Origin: Methylococcaceae bacterium UBA975
GTDB lineage: Bacteria > Pseudomonadota > Gammaproteobacteria > Methylococcales > Cycloclasticaceae
NCBI GenBank assembly: GCA_002292375.1
Contig: DBBV01000017.1
Location: 77,313 to 141,312, forward strand
Direction: 5' to 3'
Length of the DNA: 64,000 nucleotides
The position numbers were made by a program, and so were the translations under genes. Below the pieces are notes generated by a model. That model saw only the letters and a list, made by a program, of their open reading frames with translations, ran no database searches and had not been told where the DNA came from. Numbering within the stretch: position 1 is the stretch's first letter; every line of letters begins with the position of its first letter. Positions 26,677 through 36,078 of this stretch are shown here, piece by piece.

Positions 26677-27969
26677 TTAGCTAAAGGGGTTATTCAAGAT
26701 AACCGTTTCCGTCCTTTCTGGCCCTGTTGAGATGATGTCTATCGGCACCTCGATTAGCGCTTCTAAACGTTTGATATAGGCTAAGGCTTCAGCTGGAAAT
26801 TCATCCAACGTTTTTCGACCAGCAGTTTTGCCTTTCCAACCTGGCATCGTTTCAAATACGGGTTCGCATTGGGCATAATTTTCAGCACCAATCGGAGGCA
26901 CATCGATCAACTCTCCGTTTAGCTTATAGGCGGTACAAATTTTAACTTCCTCTAAACCATCCATCACGTCAAGTTTAGTTAGGCAAATGCCGGTCAAACT
27001 GTTCAGTCGAGCCGAACGACGTAGTGACACGGCATCAAACCAGCCACAACGTCTCTCACGCCCAGTTGTTGCACCAAATTCATGGCCTTTTTCACCCAAA
27101 TACCGTCCCACTTCATCGTTTAACTCTGTTGGAAACGGTCCACTGCCTACGCGCGTGGTATAGGCTTTAGTAATACCCAACACATAGTCCATATCACACG
27201 GGCCCATACCACTACCGGTCGCTGAACTGCCAGCGGTGGTATTAGACGAGGTAACATAGGGGTAGGTACCATGATCAATATCTAACAAAGCCCCTTGCGC
27301 GCCTTCAAATAAAATATTTTTGTTTTCACGATTCAGCTGATGCAAAACATCCGCAACGTCGATTAACATTGGTTTAATTATTTCTGCCTGTGCCATTAGC
27401 TCGTCAAACATCTGCTCCGCTTGGTACTCAGGGGCCTGATAATAATTTTTTAATACGAAGTTATGATAATCCAGTAACTCGTTAAGCTTTTCGCGAAAAA
27501 TACCCGGCGTAAGCAGGTCGCCAGCGCGAACGCCTCGTCTGGCTACTTTATCCTCGTACGCAGGACCAATACCGCGGCCGGTAGTACCAATCGCTTTATT
27601 ACCGCGCGCGTTTTCCCTAGCCAAGTCTAAACCTATATGTACAGGTAGAATAAGCGGGCAAGCCTCACTGATTTTTAAACGGTTAGTTAGATTAACACCG
27701 GCCTTTTCGAGTATACCCATCTCATCCAATAGCGCAGCCGGCGATAACACCACGCCATTACCGATTAGACAACTGACCTCGTCGCGTAAAATACCAGACG
27801 GTATTAAATGCAAGACAGTTTTTTTATCGCCAATAACCAAGGTATGGCCAGCATTATGCCCACCTTGAAAACGAACGACTGCCGCAACATCATCTGTTAA
27901 TAAATCGACTAACTTACCCTTGCCCTCGTCACCCCATTGAGTGCCAATTACGACAACATTTTTTCCCAT
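26677..27969 (-). CDS. purA: Adenylosuccinate synthetase
   Basis: Catalyses the GTP-dependent joining of IMP and aspartate, the first committed step to AMP. The 430-residue protein has the N-terminal GTQWGDEGKGKLVDLL (about 9-24), GHNAGHT with the catalytic histidine, GTTGRGIGPAYEDK, and the C-terminal GTP-binding STGPERTETV. It is the last gene of the cluster, 50 bases after hisZ, followed by a strong terminator. The hflC-DUF2065-hisZ-purA order matches pseudomonads and relatives. Confidence 0.98.
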   Translation of the reverse strand: MGKNVVVIGTQWGDEGKGKLVDLLTDDVAAVVRFQGGHNAGHTLVIGDKKTVLHLIPSGILRDEVSCLIGNGVVLSPAALLDEMGILEKAGVNLTNRLKISEACPLILPVHIGLDLARENARGNKAIGTTGRGIGPAYEDKVARRGVRAGDLLTPGIFREKLNELLDYHNFVLKNYYQAPEYQAEQMFDELMAQAEIIKPMLIDVADVLHQLNRENKNILFEGAQGALLDIDHGTYPYVTSSNTTAGSSATGSGMGPCDMDYVLGITKAYTTRVGSGPFPTELNDEVGRYLGEKGHEFGATTGRERRCGWFDAVSLRRSARLNSLTGICLTKLDVMDGLEEVKICTAYKLNGELIDVPPIGAENYAQCEPVFETMPGWKGKTAGRKTLDEFPAEALAYIKRLEALIEVPIDIISTGPERTETVILNNPFS

Positions 27970-28019
27970 TTTATTTCTCTATCTTTGATGTAAATGTACC
28001 GAGCATAGACTCGACTATA

Positions 28020-29189
28020 TTAAGTAATTTGCCACTGACCCTTAAGGTTTTTAATCACGGCAGTGTGGTTTGGTGGTTTTTTATCACCTGGTAGCGCCTG
28101 TACAACCACTTTACCTGAGGCCCGTAGTTGACGAATTAACGTGTGTAAATTAACGTCATCTTCGTCAGGCGCCCAAATAACGGCCGGCTGATCTGTGTTG
28201 TTCAGCGAGCTCAAGCGAGACAAAACCTTAACGTCTGCGCTAAAACCAGTAGCCGGTAAAGCCGCGTCGCGTTGTTTGGTTAAACTATCATAGCGACCAC
28301 CACGCGCCACCTCAAAACCAAAACCTGGCACGAAAGCAGCAAATACAATGCCTGTTTGGTACTGGTAACAGCGCAGTTCTGCAAGGTCAAAATATAAGGG
28401 CAAAGCCGGATAAGTAGTCTGTAATAAGGCAGCTACTTTTTCTAACTCATCAATCGCGTTAAGCACCTGATCACCACCAATCGTCAGGTGTTTTCTCGCA
28501 TCATTAAGTACGCTGGTATCGCCATTTAAACTCAATAACTGAGTAAACGCCGTTTGCCACGTTTGATCCAATTGATAAGCGTCCAATAAGTCGCCTAGTT
28601 CATCGCTTGCTTTACGCTGCAACACTTCGAACAGCTCAGCCTCTTGCTCTTCAGACAAACCTGCTTTGTTCGACAAGCCGCGAAAAATGCCCACATGACC
28701 CAAATCCAAATGTACGTCTAACACGCCCGATATAGCCAAGGTTTCCAGCATTAAACGAATAATTTCGACATCACTGTGAACATGTTGACTGCCATAGAGT
28801 TCTGCACCAACTTGTATGGGGCTACGTGATTTTTCAATCTTAGCACCACGCGCTTGTAGCACTGAACCGAGGTAACATAATCTAATGGGGGCATCTTGAT
28901 AAAAGTGGTTAGCCGCCATTCTAGCGACTTGGGGCGTCATATCGGCACGCACACCAAGTGTTCTTCCACTAATTTGATCGGTTAACTTAAAGGTTTGTAA
29001 TGCCAGCTCGCTACCGGTGCCCGTGAGTAGGGCATCGAGGTATTCAACCATCGGCGGTATCACATATTGATACCCCCACGTTTTAAATAGGTCTAGCAGG
29101 TCGCGTCGAATTACTTCTAACTGAGCGGCTTCTTCCGGGTGGAGTTCATCTATCCCTTCAGGCAGTATCCATGAGTTTTTATTTGTCAT
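28020..29189 (-). CDS. hisZ: ATP phosphoribosyltransferase regulatory subunit HisZ
   Basis: Histidyl-tRNA-synthetase-like protein that lacks aminoacylation activity and forms a complex with the short catalytic subunit HisG, making the first step of histidine synthesis feedback-sensitive. The class II synthetase-like core shows LLDLFKTWGYQYVIPP, LTDQISGRTLGVRADMTPQVAR (motif 2 type) and the C-terminal GFEVARGGRYDSL. The ATG at 29189 gives 389 residues starting MTNKNSWILPEG; an upstream TTG at 29216 overlaps the preceding gene and has no ribosome-binding site. HisZ presence predicts that the organism has the short form of HisG, which is not in this window. Confidence 0.92.
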   Translation of the reverse strand: MTNKNSWILPEGIDELHPEEAAQLEVIRRDLLDLFKTWGYQYVIPPMVEYLDALLTGTGSELALQTFKLTDQISGRTLGVRADMTPQVARMAANHFYQDAPIRLCYLGSVLQARGAKIEKSRSPIQVGAELYGSQHVHSDVEIIRLMLETLAISGVLDVHLDLGHVGIFRGLSNKAGLSEEQEAELFEVLQRKASDELGDLLDAYQLDQTWQTAFTQLLSLNGDTSVLNDARKHLTIGGDQVLNAIDELEKVAALLQTTYPALPLYFDLAELRCYQYQTGIVFAAFVPGFGFEVARGGRYDSLTKQRDAALPATGFSADVKVLSRLSSLNNTDQPAVIWAPDEDDVNLHTLIRQLRASGKVVVQALPGDKKPPNHTAVIKNLKGQWQIT

Positions 29190-29205
29190 CGTTGTATCAG
29201 TACGG

Positions 29206-29394
29206 TTAGCGCACAAAGGTTAACAGTAAAACACCTATCATCATGCTCACTAAACCAGACGCTCGAACGGTTCGGTCATCCATTTCAGTGATTCTTTTAT
29301 AGGTATTGCGAAGCGCCTCAGGACTTATAAAGGGCATAATACCCTCTATAATTAACACCAAAGCAAGGGCTGAAAATAAGTCTTGCCACGCCAT
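29206..29394 (-). CDS. DUF2065 (YjeT family) small membrane protein
   Basis: A 62-residue protein with two predicted membrane helices (about 5-22 and 46-61) and the family pattern LALVLIIEGIMPFISPEALR, then GLVSMMIGVLLL. YjeT-type proteins sit between hflC and purA in many gammaproteobacteria, as here (21 bases after hflC, 17 before hisZ). The function is unknown; a link to the HflKC membrane complex is only suggested by position. Confidence 0.85.
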   Translation of the reverse strand: MAWQDLFSALALVLIIEGIMPFISPEALRNTYKRITEMDDRTVRASGLVSMMIGVLLLTFVR

Positions 29395-29415
29395 GATGAC
29401 TCCTGCTCTTAAAAT

Positions 29416-30285
29416 TTAGCGTTTAGCTTCGTTTTTAAAGTATTTAAAAAAGTCGGACTTAGGTTCTAAGACAATTAAATCATTACCCGAACCCATGCTT
29501 TTCCGGTACGCGCCTAGGCTACGATAAAAGGCAAAAAACTCTGTGTTTTTATTATACGCTTCAGCATAGGTTTCTGCCGCTACCGCATCACCCCTACCTT
29601 TTAATTGTTGGGACTCTTTGTACGCATTGGCTAAAATAACTTCAGATTGTTTATCTGCTTCCGCACGAATTCTTTCCGCCGCTTCTTTACCACGTGACCT
29701 GAATTCACGAGCAACTCGCTCACGTTCTGACTCCATCCTTTTATACACCGAAGAGCTCACTTCATCAGGCAGGTCAATACGTTGAATACGCACGTCAATA
29801 ATATCGATTCCTAAACCTTTACCCAATTTATTAGTGTTGGCGATTAAATCGTCACGGGTTACGTCACGGCCGACAGAGATCAGTTCTTTAATTGTTTGCT
29901 TACTAAAAGCCGCACGAATTTCATCTTTTACGAATTGATTCAAACGCGTCTCGACCTGGCTCGAATCACCACCGACTGAACGATAATAGTCGTTCACGTT
30001 TGACACTCGCCACTTAACGTAAGTGTCAACGATAACGTTTTTCTTTTCACTGGTTAGAAACCGTTCCGGACGAGAGTCTAAGGTCTGAATGCGACCGTCA
30101 AACTTTCTAACGTTGTTAATAAACGGTGCTTTAAAGTGCAAGCCGGGTTCTAGGTCCGTTCGAACAATTTCACCCAAACGAAAAACCATTGCTTTTTCAC
30201 GCTGATCAACGGTAAAAACCGACATGGAGCCAACAAACAAAGCACCAACGATAACAAATAATACAACCGGATTCATTTTAGTCAT
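29416..30285 (-). CDS. hflC: FtsH modulator HflC
   Basis: SPFH/band 7 membrane protein that, with HflK, forms a large cage around the FtsH protease and limits its proteolysis of membrane substrates. The 289-residue protein has one N-terminal membrane helix (about 5-24), then VDQREKAMVFRLGEIVR at the start of the SPFH domain and a long charged coiled coil (about 165-240, with ESERERVAREFRSRGKEAAERIRAEADK). Its start codon shares one base with the hflK stop. Confidence 0.96.
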   Translation of the reverse strand: MTKMNPVVLFVIVGALFVGSMSVFTVDQREKAMVFRLGEIVRTDLEPGLHFKAPFINNVRKFDGRIQTLDSRPERFLTSEKKNVIVDTYVKWRVSNVNDYYRSVGGDSSQVETRLNQFVKDEIRAAFSKQTIKELISVGRDVTRDDLIANTNKLGKGLGIDIIDVRIQRIDLPDEVSSSVYKRMESERERVAREFRSRGKEAAERIRAEADKQSEVILANAYKESQQLKGRGDAVAAETYAEAYNKNTEFFAFYRSLGAYRKSMGSGNDLIVLEPKSDFFKYFKNEAKR

Positions 30286-31487
30286 TATCTTCCCCTCACG
30301 TCTCTGTCTCGACCCCGGGTACTAAACTCTCCGGCACCATTGTCACCACTGTCAGGTGAATTAATAAAGCGATTTGTTGCTGTAGTGTCAGGTTTATTGT
30401 TATTAGATTTCATTAGTTTATCGATCGGTAGGTACATCAAATTATTGCCACCTTGTACGTCCATAATAACCTTATTAGAAGCACCTAATACCGTTTCCAT
30501 TGTTTCAAGGTACAACCGTTTACGCGTCACTTCAGGTGCTTTGTTGTATTCTACTAACAACTGACTAAACCGTGATGCATCACCATCCGCCTCGGCCCTA
30601 ACTCGCTCATCATAACCCTGCGCTTCTTGCACAATACGTGAAGCCGCACCTCTCGCTTTTGGCACAACTTCATTAGAATAGGCTTCGGCTTCGTTGATAA
30701 AGCGCTGCTCATCCTCACGTGCTTTAATCGCATCTGAGAAGGCGCCTTGAACTTCTTCTGGTGGTTGCGCCTCAACCAAGTTAACCGATGAAATGATAAT
30801 ACCGGTGCCATAATCATCTAACATGCCCTGCAACGAGGTTTGAACTTTGGACACCACTTCACTTCGGCCTTCTGTCAGCACAAAGTCCATCTTGTTTTTG
30901 CCAATAACCGCTCTGATCGCACTTTCTGTCGCGTCTTTTAAGGTTAGATCGGGATTACGCACGTTAAACACGTAATCTTCCGCATCTTTAATGCGATATT
31001 GCACGGCTAAGCGAATATCAATGATGTTTTCATCCTTGGTTAGCATCAGCGCTTCTTTTTTCACCCCACTCGCTGCCTGCTGGTCACGACCGGAGCGGTA
31101 ACCAATTTCGACAAAACGCTGTTGATCAACGTTTACGATAGATACCGTGTCAACAGGTGTTGGTAAGCGCCAATGCGGCCCTGGCATAGTACTTTCGTGG
31201 TATTTACCAAAACGCAGTACGACACCTCGATTACCTTCATCGACGATATAGATGCCTGAGCCTAACCAGATTAATGCAGCCACCACGCCCAGCACAACAA
31301 ACCCTGAACCGGATGGACCACCAGCGCCTTCTGAGCCACCTTTTTTAGGCGAACCACCACCAAACAGGCCGCCTAATTTGTTTTGTAATGAACGCACAAC
31401 CTCATCCAAATCGGGAGGACTTTGTTCTTTTTTTCGGCCACTCCATGGGTCTTTCTTTTTGTCGTTATCTGAGTCATCCCAAGACAT
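30285..31487 (-). CDS. hflK: FtsH modulator HflK
   Basis: Partner of HflC in the FtsH-regulating SPFH complex. The 400-residue protein has a Gly/Pro-rich cytosolic N-terminus (DPWSGRKKEQSPPDLDEVV and a Gly-rich run before the helix), a membrane helix at about 60-80, the SPFH domain starting VDEGNRGVVLRFGKY, a coiled-coil region and a disordered C-terminus ending in Arg/Asp/Gly residues. It lies 73 bases downstream of hflX, and its stop overlaps the hflC start. Confidence 0.96.
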   Translation of the reverse strand: MSWDDSDNDKKKDPWSGRKKEQSPPDLDEVVRSLQNKLGGLFGGGSPKKGGSEGAGGPSGSGFVVLGVVAALIWLGSGIYIVDEGNRGVVLRFGKYHESTMPGPHWRLPTPVDTVSIVNVDQQRFVEIGYRSGRDQQAASGVKKEALMLTKDENIIDIRLAVQYRIKDAEDYVFNVRNPDLTLKDATESAIRAVIGKNKMDFVLTEGRSEVVSKVQTSLQGMLDDYGTGIIISSVNLVEAQPPEEVQGAFSDAIKAREDEQRFINEAEAYSNEVVPKARGAASRIVQEAQGYDERVRAEADGDASRFSQLLVEYNKAPEVTRKRLYLETMETVLGASNKVIMDVQGGNNLMYLPIDKLMKSNNNKPDTTATNRFINSPDSGDNGAGEFSTRGRDRDVRGR

Positions 31488-31560
31488 AGTTAAAACCTCT
31501 AAAGTTGAATTGTTTTAATGAATAGTGAATTTTAGGTGGCTAAAGACCTGTAAGCAAGGA

Positions 31561-32847
31561 CTAATGCACACCGTCTTCGTTGTGCTGCTGTATTTCGTCG
31601 AGTAAATAGCTAAATCGAGCTGATATATTTATATCTAAGGTCCAATCCCCATTTTCTTGCACCACCTCGTTAAGAATCTGTCCGTGTTCGAACAAGCGCG
31701 CCCTTAGTTTGGCCTGTTGTGAGGTCAAGGTAATTGTAAGCCTTATATTTTCGCCGTGACATTGGCCTGACAAGGATTTCAATAATAGGTCTATTCCCTC
31801 GCCTTTAATCGCCGATAACCACACCGCTTTCGTCTGTCCCGTTTCGTCTTTATCGATGTGGGCACTGACAGAATCGAGACGATCAATTTTGTTATACACC
31901 ATGATTTGTGGGATCTTATCTGCACCGATTTCGGCTAACACCTTGTTAACCTCATGAATTTGTTCGTGCCGATTTGGGCTACTGCCATCCACTACGTGTA
32001 ACAACAAGTCAGCTTCAATGGTTTCTTGTAAGGTTGATTTAAATGCCGCCACTAATTCATGCGGCAAATCCTGGATAAACCCGACCGTATCAGCGAGCAC
32101 TAACTCGCCATAATCGGGTAGTTTTAACTGTCGAAGTGTCGGATCTAAGGTGGCAAACAGCTTGTCTGCGGCATAGATTGACGAATCAGTTAGCGTATTA
32201 AATAGGGTTGATTTTCCTGCGTTGGTATAACCAACTAATGATACTGTAGGCACATCAGCACGTTGCCGACTACGTCGCCCTTGATCACGCTGTTTACCCA
32301 CTTTTGTTAAGCGAGATTTAATTTGTCGAATCCGCTGGGCAATTAAGCGACGGTCTGTTTCTAGCTGGGTTTCACCGGGACCTCGTAAGCCGATACCACC
32401 CTTTTGCCTTTCTAGGTGGGTCCAGCCCCTAATTAATCGCGTGGACAAATAGTTTAACTGCGCCAACTCTACTTGTAGCTTACCCTCAAACGATTGCGCA
32501 CGTTGAGCAAAAATATCCAAGATCAAATTGGTTCGATCCAACACCCGAACGCCTAACTCCTGTTCTAAATTTCGCTGCTGGCTTGGACTTAGGTGATGAT
32601 TAAATAAAACCACGTCGGCGCTGGTTTCCTGCAATTGCTGACGCACTTCTTCCAGCTTACCTTTCCCTACAAAATACCTTACATCTGGGGTACGCCGGGC
32701 GCCTTTAATGCTGAGTAAAGGCGCCACATTGGCGGATATCACCAAGTGTATAAATTCGTTTAAATTATCTTCAGAAAAGCTTTCATTTATGGATAAATGG
32801 ACGATTAACGCTTTTTCCCCTGCGTCGGGGCGATCAAATAACTCCAT
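31561..32847 (-). CDS. hflX: Ribosome-associated GTPase HflX
   Basis: GTPase that splits stalled or heat-damaged 70S ribosomes. The 428-residue protein has an N-terminal HflX domain (about 25-190; PLLSIKGARRTPDVRYFVGKGKLEEV), a linking GGIGLRGPGETQLETDRR, and a G domain with P-loop GYTNAGKSTL, DTVGFI (G3) and NKID (G4). It lies 45 bases downstream of hfq as in enterics. The C-terminal extension after the G domain is of ordinary length. Confidence 0.97.
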   Translation of the reverse strand: MELFDRPDAGEKALIVHLSINESFSEDNLNEFIHLVISANVAPLLSIKGARRTPDVRYFVGKGKLEEVRQQLQETSADVVLFNHHLSPSQQRNLEQELGVRVLDRTNLILDIFAQRAQSFEGKLQVELAQLNYLSTRLIRGWTHLERQKGGIGLRGPGETQLETDRRLIAQRIRQIKSRLTKVGKQRDQGRRSRQRADVPTVSLVGYTNAGKSTLFNTLTDSSIYAADKLFATLDPTLRQLKLPDYGELVLADTVGFIQDLPHELVAAFKSTLQETIEADLLLHVVDGSSPNRHEQIHEVNKVLAEIGADKIPQIMVYNKIDRLDSVSAHIDKDETGQTKAVWLSAIKGEGIDLLLKSLSGQCHGENIRLTITLTSQQAKLRARLFEHGQILNEVVQENGDWTLDINISARFSYLLDEIQQHNEDGVH

Positions 32848-32892
32848 TAAACCTACTGAGCTTGTACAATAATTTAAACTGGGAAATTATAC

Positions 32893-33126
32893 TTAAACGT
32901 CCTCGTCGGCACGCGCTATTGTGACTGCACGTGCTGGCACAACGGTAGAAATAGCATGCTTATAAACCATTTGATTAACCGCATTTTTTAAGATCACAAC
33001 GTACTGATCAAAAGAATCGATTTGGCCCTGCAGCTTAATGCCATTGACCAAAAAAATGGCAACAGGTATATGTTCTTTTCTAAGTGTGTTTAAAAAAGTA
33101 TCCTGTAAATTATGTCCTTTAGACAT
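32893..33126 (-). CDS. hfq: RNA chaperone Hfq
   Basis: Sm-like hexameric protein that pairs small RNAs with mRNAs. The ATG at 33126 has AAGGAG six bases upstream and yields 77 residues starting MSKGHNLQDTFLNTLRKE, which is the usual N-terminus; a longer in-frame reading from 33159 would place extra residues before it. Sm1 (VAIFLVNGIKLQGQIDSFDQYVVIL) and Sm2 (MVYKHAISTVVP) are complete. The C-terminal tail is very short, ending RADEDV, unlike the long E. coli tail. Promoter-like sites lie in the 168-base gap after miaA. Confidence 0.97.
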   Translation of the reverse strand: MSKGHNLQDTFLNTLRKEHIPVAIFLVNGIKLQGQIDSFDQYVVILKNAVNQMVYKHAISTVVPARAVTIARADEDV

Positions 33127-33203
33127 ACCGTGCTCCTTATTTTTTTTATTTAGTAACAAACCCTACCCGTCGACGCGCTTCCGTTTGGTTTGCAGTGCAA
33201 CAT

Positions 33204-33209
33204 ATTATA
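33204..33209 (-). promoter_or_regulatory. Candidate sigma-70 -10 element upstream of hfq
   Basis: A perfect TATAAT hexamer on the minus strand, about 80 bases before the hfq start codon. No good -35 hexamer lies 16-18 bases upstream, so if used it depends on another contact or an activator. Confidence 0.35.
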
Positions 33210-33250
33210 ACCCAGCATCATTTATGATTACGATTAAGCCTATGCATTAG

Positions 33251-33279
33251 TTATGGCGACAATATAACGTGATTTCAAG
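33251..33279 (-). promoter_or_regulatory. Candidate sigma-32 heat-shock promoter for hfq
   Basis: On the minus strand CTTGAAA (33279-33273) is followed after 14 bases by CGCCATAA (33258-33251), close to the RpoH consensus CTTGAAA-N(11-15)-CCCCATnT. It lies about 125 bases before the hfq start, in the miaA-hfq gap. Heat-shock promoters are known for hfq in E. coli. Confidence 0.6.
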
Positions 33280-33294
33280 AGCAAAGGTATTATT

Positions 33295-34224
33295 TTAATC
33301 AATCTGCGCCAGTATCTTGGCCTTTGCTGACTGATCATCGCTGTCTAAGCACAAGGTATTTGTCTGCCGTCGTAACCAAGTAAATTGCCTTTTTGCCAAT
33401 TGTCGCGTGGCAATAATGGCTTTGTCACGAAACGCTTGTTTATTATAGTCGCCCTCAAGAAAAGACCACGCTTGTCGATAGCCGACCGCTCGAATTGCGG
33501 GCATCGCAGCCGACAGGTCACCACGCTGATGCAGTTTTTTCACCTCATCCAAAAAACCCGCCGCTAACATCTGATCGAAACGCAGCATTATTTTTTCATG
33601 TAACACCGAACGGTCAGAGGGCGAGATCGCTACTTTAATGGCATTAAACGGCAAGTCATCGTCAGTTTGCTCGCTTAGCCACTGAGTTTGGGTTTTTCCT
33701 GAGCTTAAATACACCTCGAGCGCGCGTTGAATTCGTTGCGGGTCATTCGGATGGATGCGCGCCGCCGCTACTGGATCAACAGCTGCCAGGCGCTGATGCA
33801 CGGCAACCCAGCCTTCATGCTGCGCCTGCTCATCAATGTCTTGACGGATAACGGGGTTTGCATCCGGTAATTTAGCCATCCCCTGTAACAGGACATGAAA
33901 ATACAACATGGTGCCTCCGACTAAAACAACCCGCTTACCATTTTGTTGGATCTGGTCAATCAATGACAGCGCCTGGTCCTTAAACTGTCCAGCAGAAAAC
34001 ACCTCTGAGGGATCAAGAATATCGATTAAATGATGCTTTATCCCTTGGCGCTCTTGCATATCAGGCTTTGCCGTCCCGATGTCCATACCCCGATAAACTA
34101 AGGCCGAATCCACACTGATAATTTCGGCATCAAGTGACTTTGCTAACTCGATGCTCAAGGCCGTTTTACCGGACGCCGTAGGCCCCATTAACAACACAAC
34201 GTCTGCTAAGGACTTAGACGACAT
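33295..34224 (-). CDS. miaA: tRNA dimethylallyltransferase MiaA
   Basis: Adds the dimethylallyl group to A37 of tRNAs reading UNN codons. The 309-residue protein has the P-loop GPTASGKTALSIELA (about 14-28), the catalytic-aspartate region SVDSALVYRGMDIGTAKP, and the family motif AIRAVGYRQAWSFLEGDY. It sits between mutL (4 bases upstream) and hfq (168 bases downstream), the conserved order in gammaproteobacteria. Confidence 0.97.
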   Translation of the reverse strand: MSSKSLADVVLLMGPTASGKTALSIELAKSLDAEIISVDSALVYRGMDIGTAKPDMQERQGIKHHLIDILDPSEVFSAGQFKDQALSLIDQIQQNGKRVVLVGGTMLYFHVLLQGMAKLPDANPVIRQDIDEQAQHEGWVAVHQRLAAVDPVAAARIHPNDPQRIQRALEVYLSSGKTQTQWLSEQTDDDLPFNAIKVAISPSDRSVLHEKIMLRFDQMLAAGFLDEVKKLHQRGDLSAAMPAIRAVGYRQAWSFLEGDYNKQAFRDKAIIATRQLAKRQFTWLRRQTNTLCLDSDDQSAKAKILAQID

Positions 34225-34228
34225 GCTG

Positions 34229-36022
34229 TTACTGACCCCTTAAGAACAGCGCATCGAGTTGTTGTACATTAAGTAACACCCAGGTCGGTCGACCATGATT
34301 GCACTGACCACTATTTGGGGTTTGTTCGATGTCACGCAGCAAGGCGTTCATTTCCACCTCGGTTAAACGACGGTTGGCGCGAATTGACCCATGACAGGCC
34401 ATGCTGGCCAATACGGCATAACAGGCCTCTTTAATGCTATCACTTTCCCCGGTATGAGAAAGGTCCTGCAATAAATCTCGCACCAGCTTTTCCGGATCTT
34501 GAGTGGCTAACAATACCGGTATTGCTCGTACCAACAGCGTATTCGGCCCGGCCGCACTCAACTCCAACGCCAAGCCGTCAAATAAATGCTGGTATTCCTC
34601 AAACAACAGCATTTCCTCGTCTGACAGCTGTATTTTTTGGGGTATCAACAAGGGTTGTGATGGCATTCGTCCCGCGTCGTATTGTGCCTTTAATTTTTCA
34701 TATACAATGCGTTCGTGCGCAGCATGGGTATCCACTAAAACCAAGCCTTTATCAGACTCGGCCAAAATATAGGTGTTGTGCAAATGGGTAATAGCAAACC
34801 CCATCGCCGGCATCGCCTGCTGCTCATTGGCGTGATACCTTTCAGCTCTACTGTCGGGCATCCGCTCATAGGGTGAAGCAGAGGCATACGAAGGGGAACT
34901 AGGGTAAGTTGACGACGACTCGGCAATCGCCATCGACAAGGGTCGCTGCTGCATGTCCTTATAGTCCGAACCGATGTGTTGTGATAATGGCTCAATGGTT
35001 TTAACCGCGTAATTATCAGCCGGCCTAACGTCAGACAGCAATTGTTTGACGCGACGAAAAACAAAATCATGTACCGCTTTGCTTTCACGAAAACGAACCT
35101 CTAATTTAGCTGGATGAGCATTAACATCAACCAAAACGGGGTCGATCGTTAGGTACAACACATAAACTGGGTGACGACCATGGAACAGCACATCTTGATA
35201 AGCGAGGCGAACCGCGTGATTAATTAACTTATCGCGTATCAAGCGGCCATTAACGTAAAAAAACTGCATGTCCGCTTGGGAACGAGAAAATGTCGGCAGA
35301 CCAACCCAACCCTGAAGCCCCAAATCACCATTAACAACGTCAATTTCAAGTGATTGCTCTACAAAACCTTCACCACACAACAAACCAACCCGTTGGTCTT
35401 TTTGTTGTTTAGTTAAAGCGGGCTTAAGGTCGACGACCTGTCGTTGATTATGTTTTAACGTAAAGCCAACATCAAAACGACTAAGGGCCATCCGCTTGAT
35501 GACTGTTTCGATATGACCAAACTCGGTTTTTTCGGTTTTAAGGAACTTTCTTCGTGCCGGTGTATTGTAAAAAAGGTCTCGCAACTCAACAGTGGTACCC
35601 ACTGGGTGAGCGATCGGCGTAGGTTCTAACTCGGATTCAGTCCCATCTGCTTTAACACTCCACGCTGCGGACTCTTCGACCATACGTGAGACCAGCGTTA
35701 AACGTGAGACCGAACTCATGCTGGGCAAGGCCTCACCTCGAAAACCAAAGCTCAACACCGCTTCCAAATCATTTAGTGACGATATTTTACTTGTCGCGTG
35801 CCGGCTAAGTGCCAAACCGAGCTCAGCTTTATTGATCCCTGAACCGTTGTCACGTACGCGGATTAAGCGCAAGCCGCCCTCTTCGATCTCAATGCTAACG
35901 TGCGACGCGTTAGCATCGAGGGAGTTTTCGACTAGCTCTTTCACTGCCGAAGCCGGTCTTTCGATCACTTCGCCAGCGGCGATTTGATTAATCAGTTGCG
36001 AAGGGAGTTGCTTAATTACCAT
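34229..36022 (-). CDS. mutL: DNA mismatch repair protein MutL, endonuclease type
   Basis: Matchmaker of mismatch repair. The N-terminal GHKL ATPase (about 1-330) shows ELVENSLDANA, RVRDNGSGI and LSRHATSKI. The C-terminal dimerisation domain carries the metal-binding endonuclease pattern D-x-H-A-x2-E-x4-E (D431, H433, E437, E442 in DTHAAHERIVYE), plus SMACHGSIRANR, CNHGRP and a terminal FLR. E. coli MutL lacks these and needs MutH; their presence predicts a MutH-independent system in which MutL nicks DNA. The canonical second residue of the motif is Gln, here Thr. The length of 597 is ordinary. amiC lies 56 bases upstream and miaA 4 bases downstream. Confidence 0.96.
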   Translation of the reverse strand: MVIKQLPSQLINQIAAGEVIERPASAVKELVENSLDANASHVSIEIEEGGLRLIRVRDNGSGINKAELGLALSRHATSKISSLNDLEAVLSFGFRGEALPSMSSVSRLTLVSRMVEESAAWSVKADGTESELEPTPIAHPVGTTVELRDLFYNTPARRKFLKTEKTEFGHIETVIKRMALSRFDVGFTLKHNQRQVVDLKPALTKQQKDQRVGLLCGEGFVEQSLEIDVVNGDLGLQGWVGLPTFSRSQADMQFFYVNGRLIRDKLINHAVRLAYQDVLFHGRHPVYVLYLTIDPVLVDVNAHPAKLEVRFRESKAVHDFVFRRVKQLLSDVRPADNYAVKTIEPLSQHIGSDYKDMQQRPLSMAIAESSSTYPSSPSYASASPYERMPDSRAERYHANEQQAMPAMGFAITHLHNTYILAESDKGLVLVDTHAAHERIVYEKLKAQYDAGRMPSQPLLIPQKIQLSDEEMLLFEEYQHLFDGLALELSAAGPNTLLVRAIPVLLATQDPEKLVRDLLQDLSHTGESDSIKEACYAVLASMACHGSIRANRRLTEVEMNALLRDIEQTPNSGQCNHGRPTWVLLNVQQLDALFLRGQ

Positions 36023-36078
36023 TGCGGTTCGATACCTTAAAGATGCGTGTTAACTTACAGGTATTGTATCGAAAAAAA

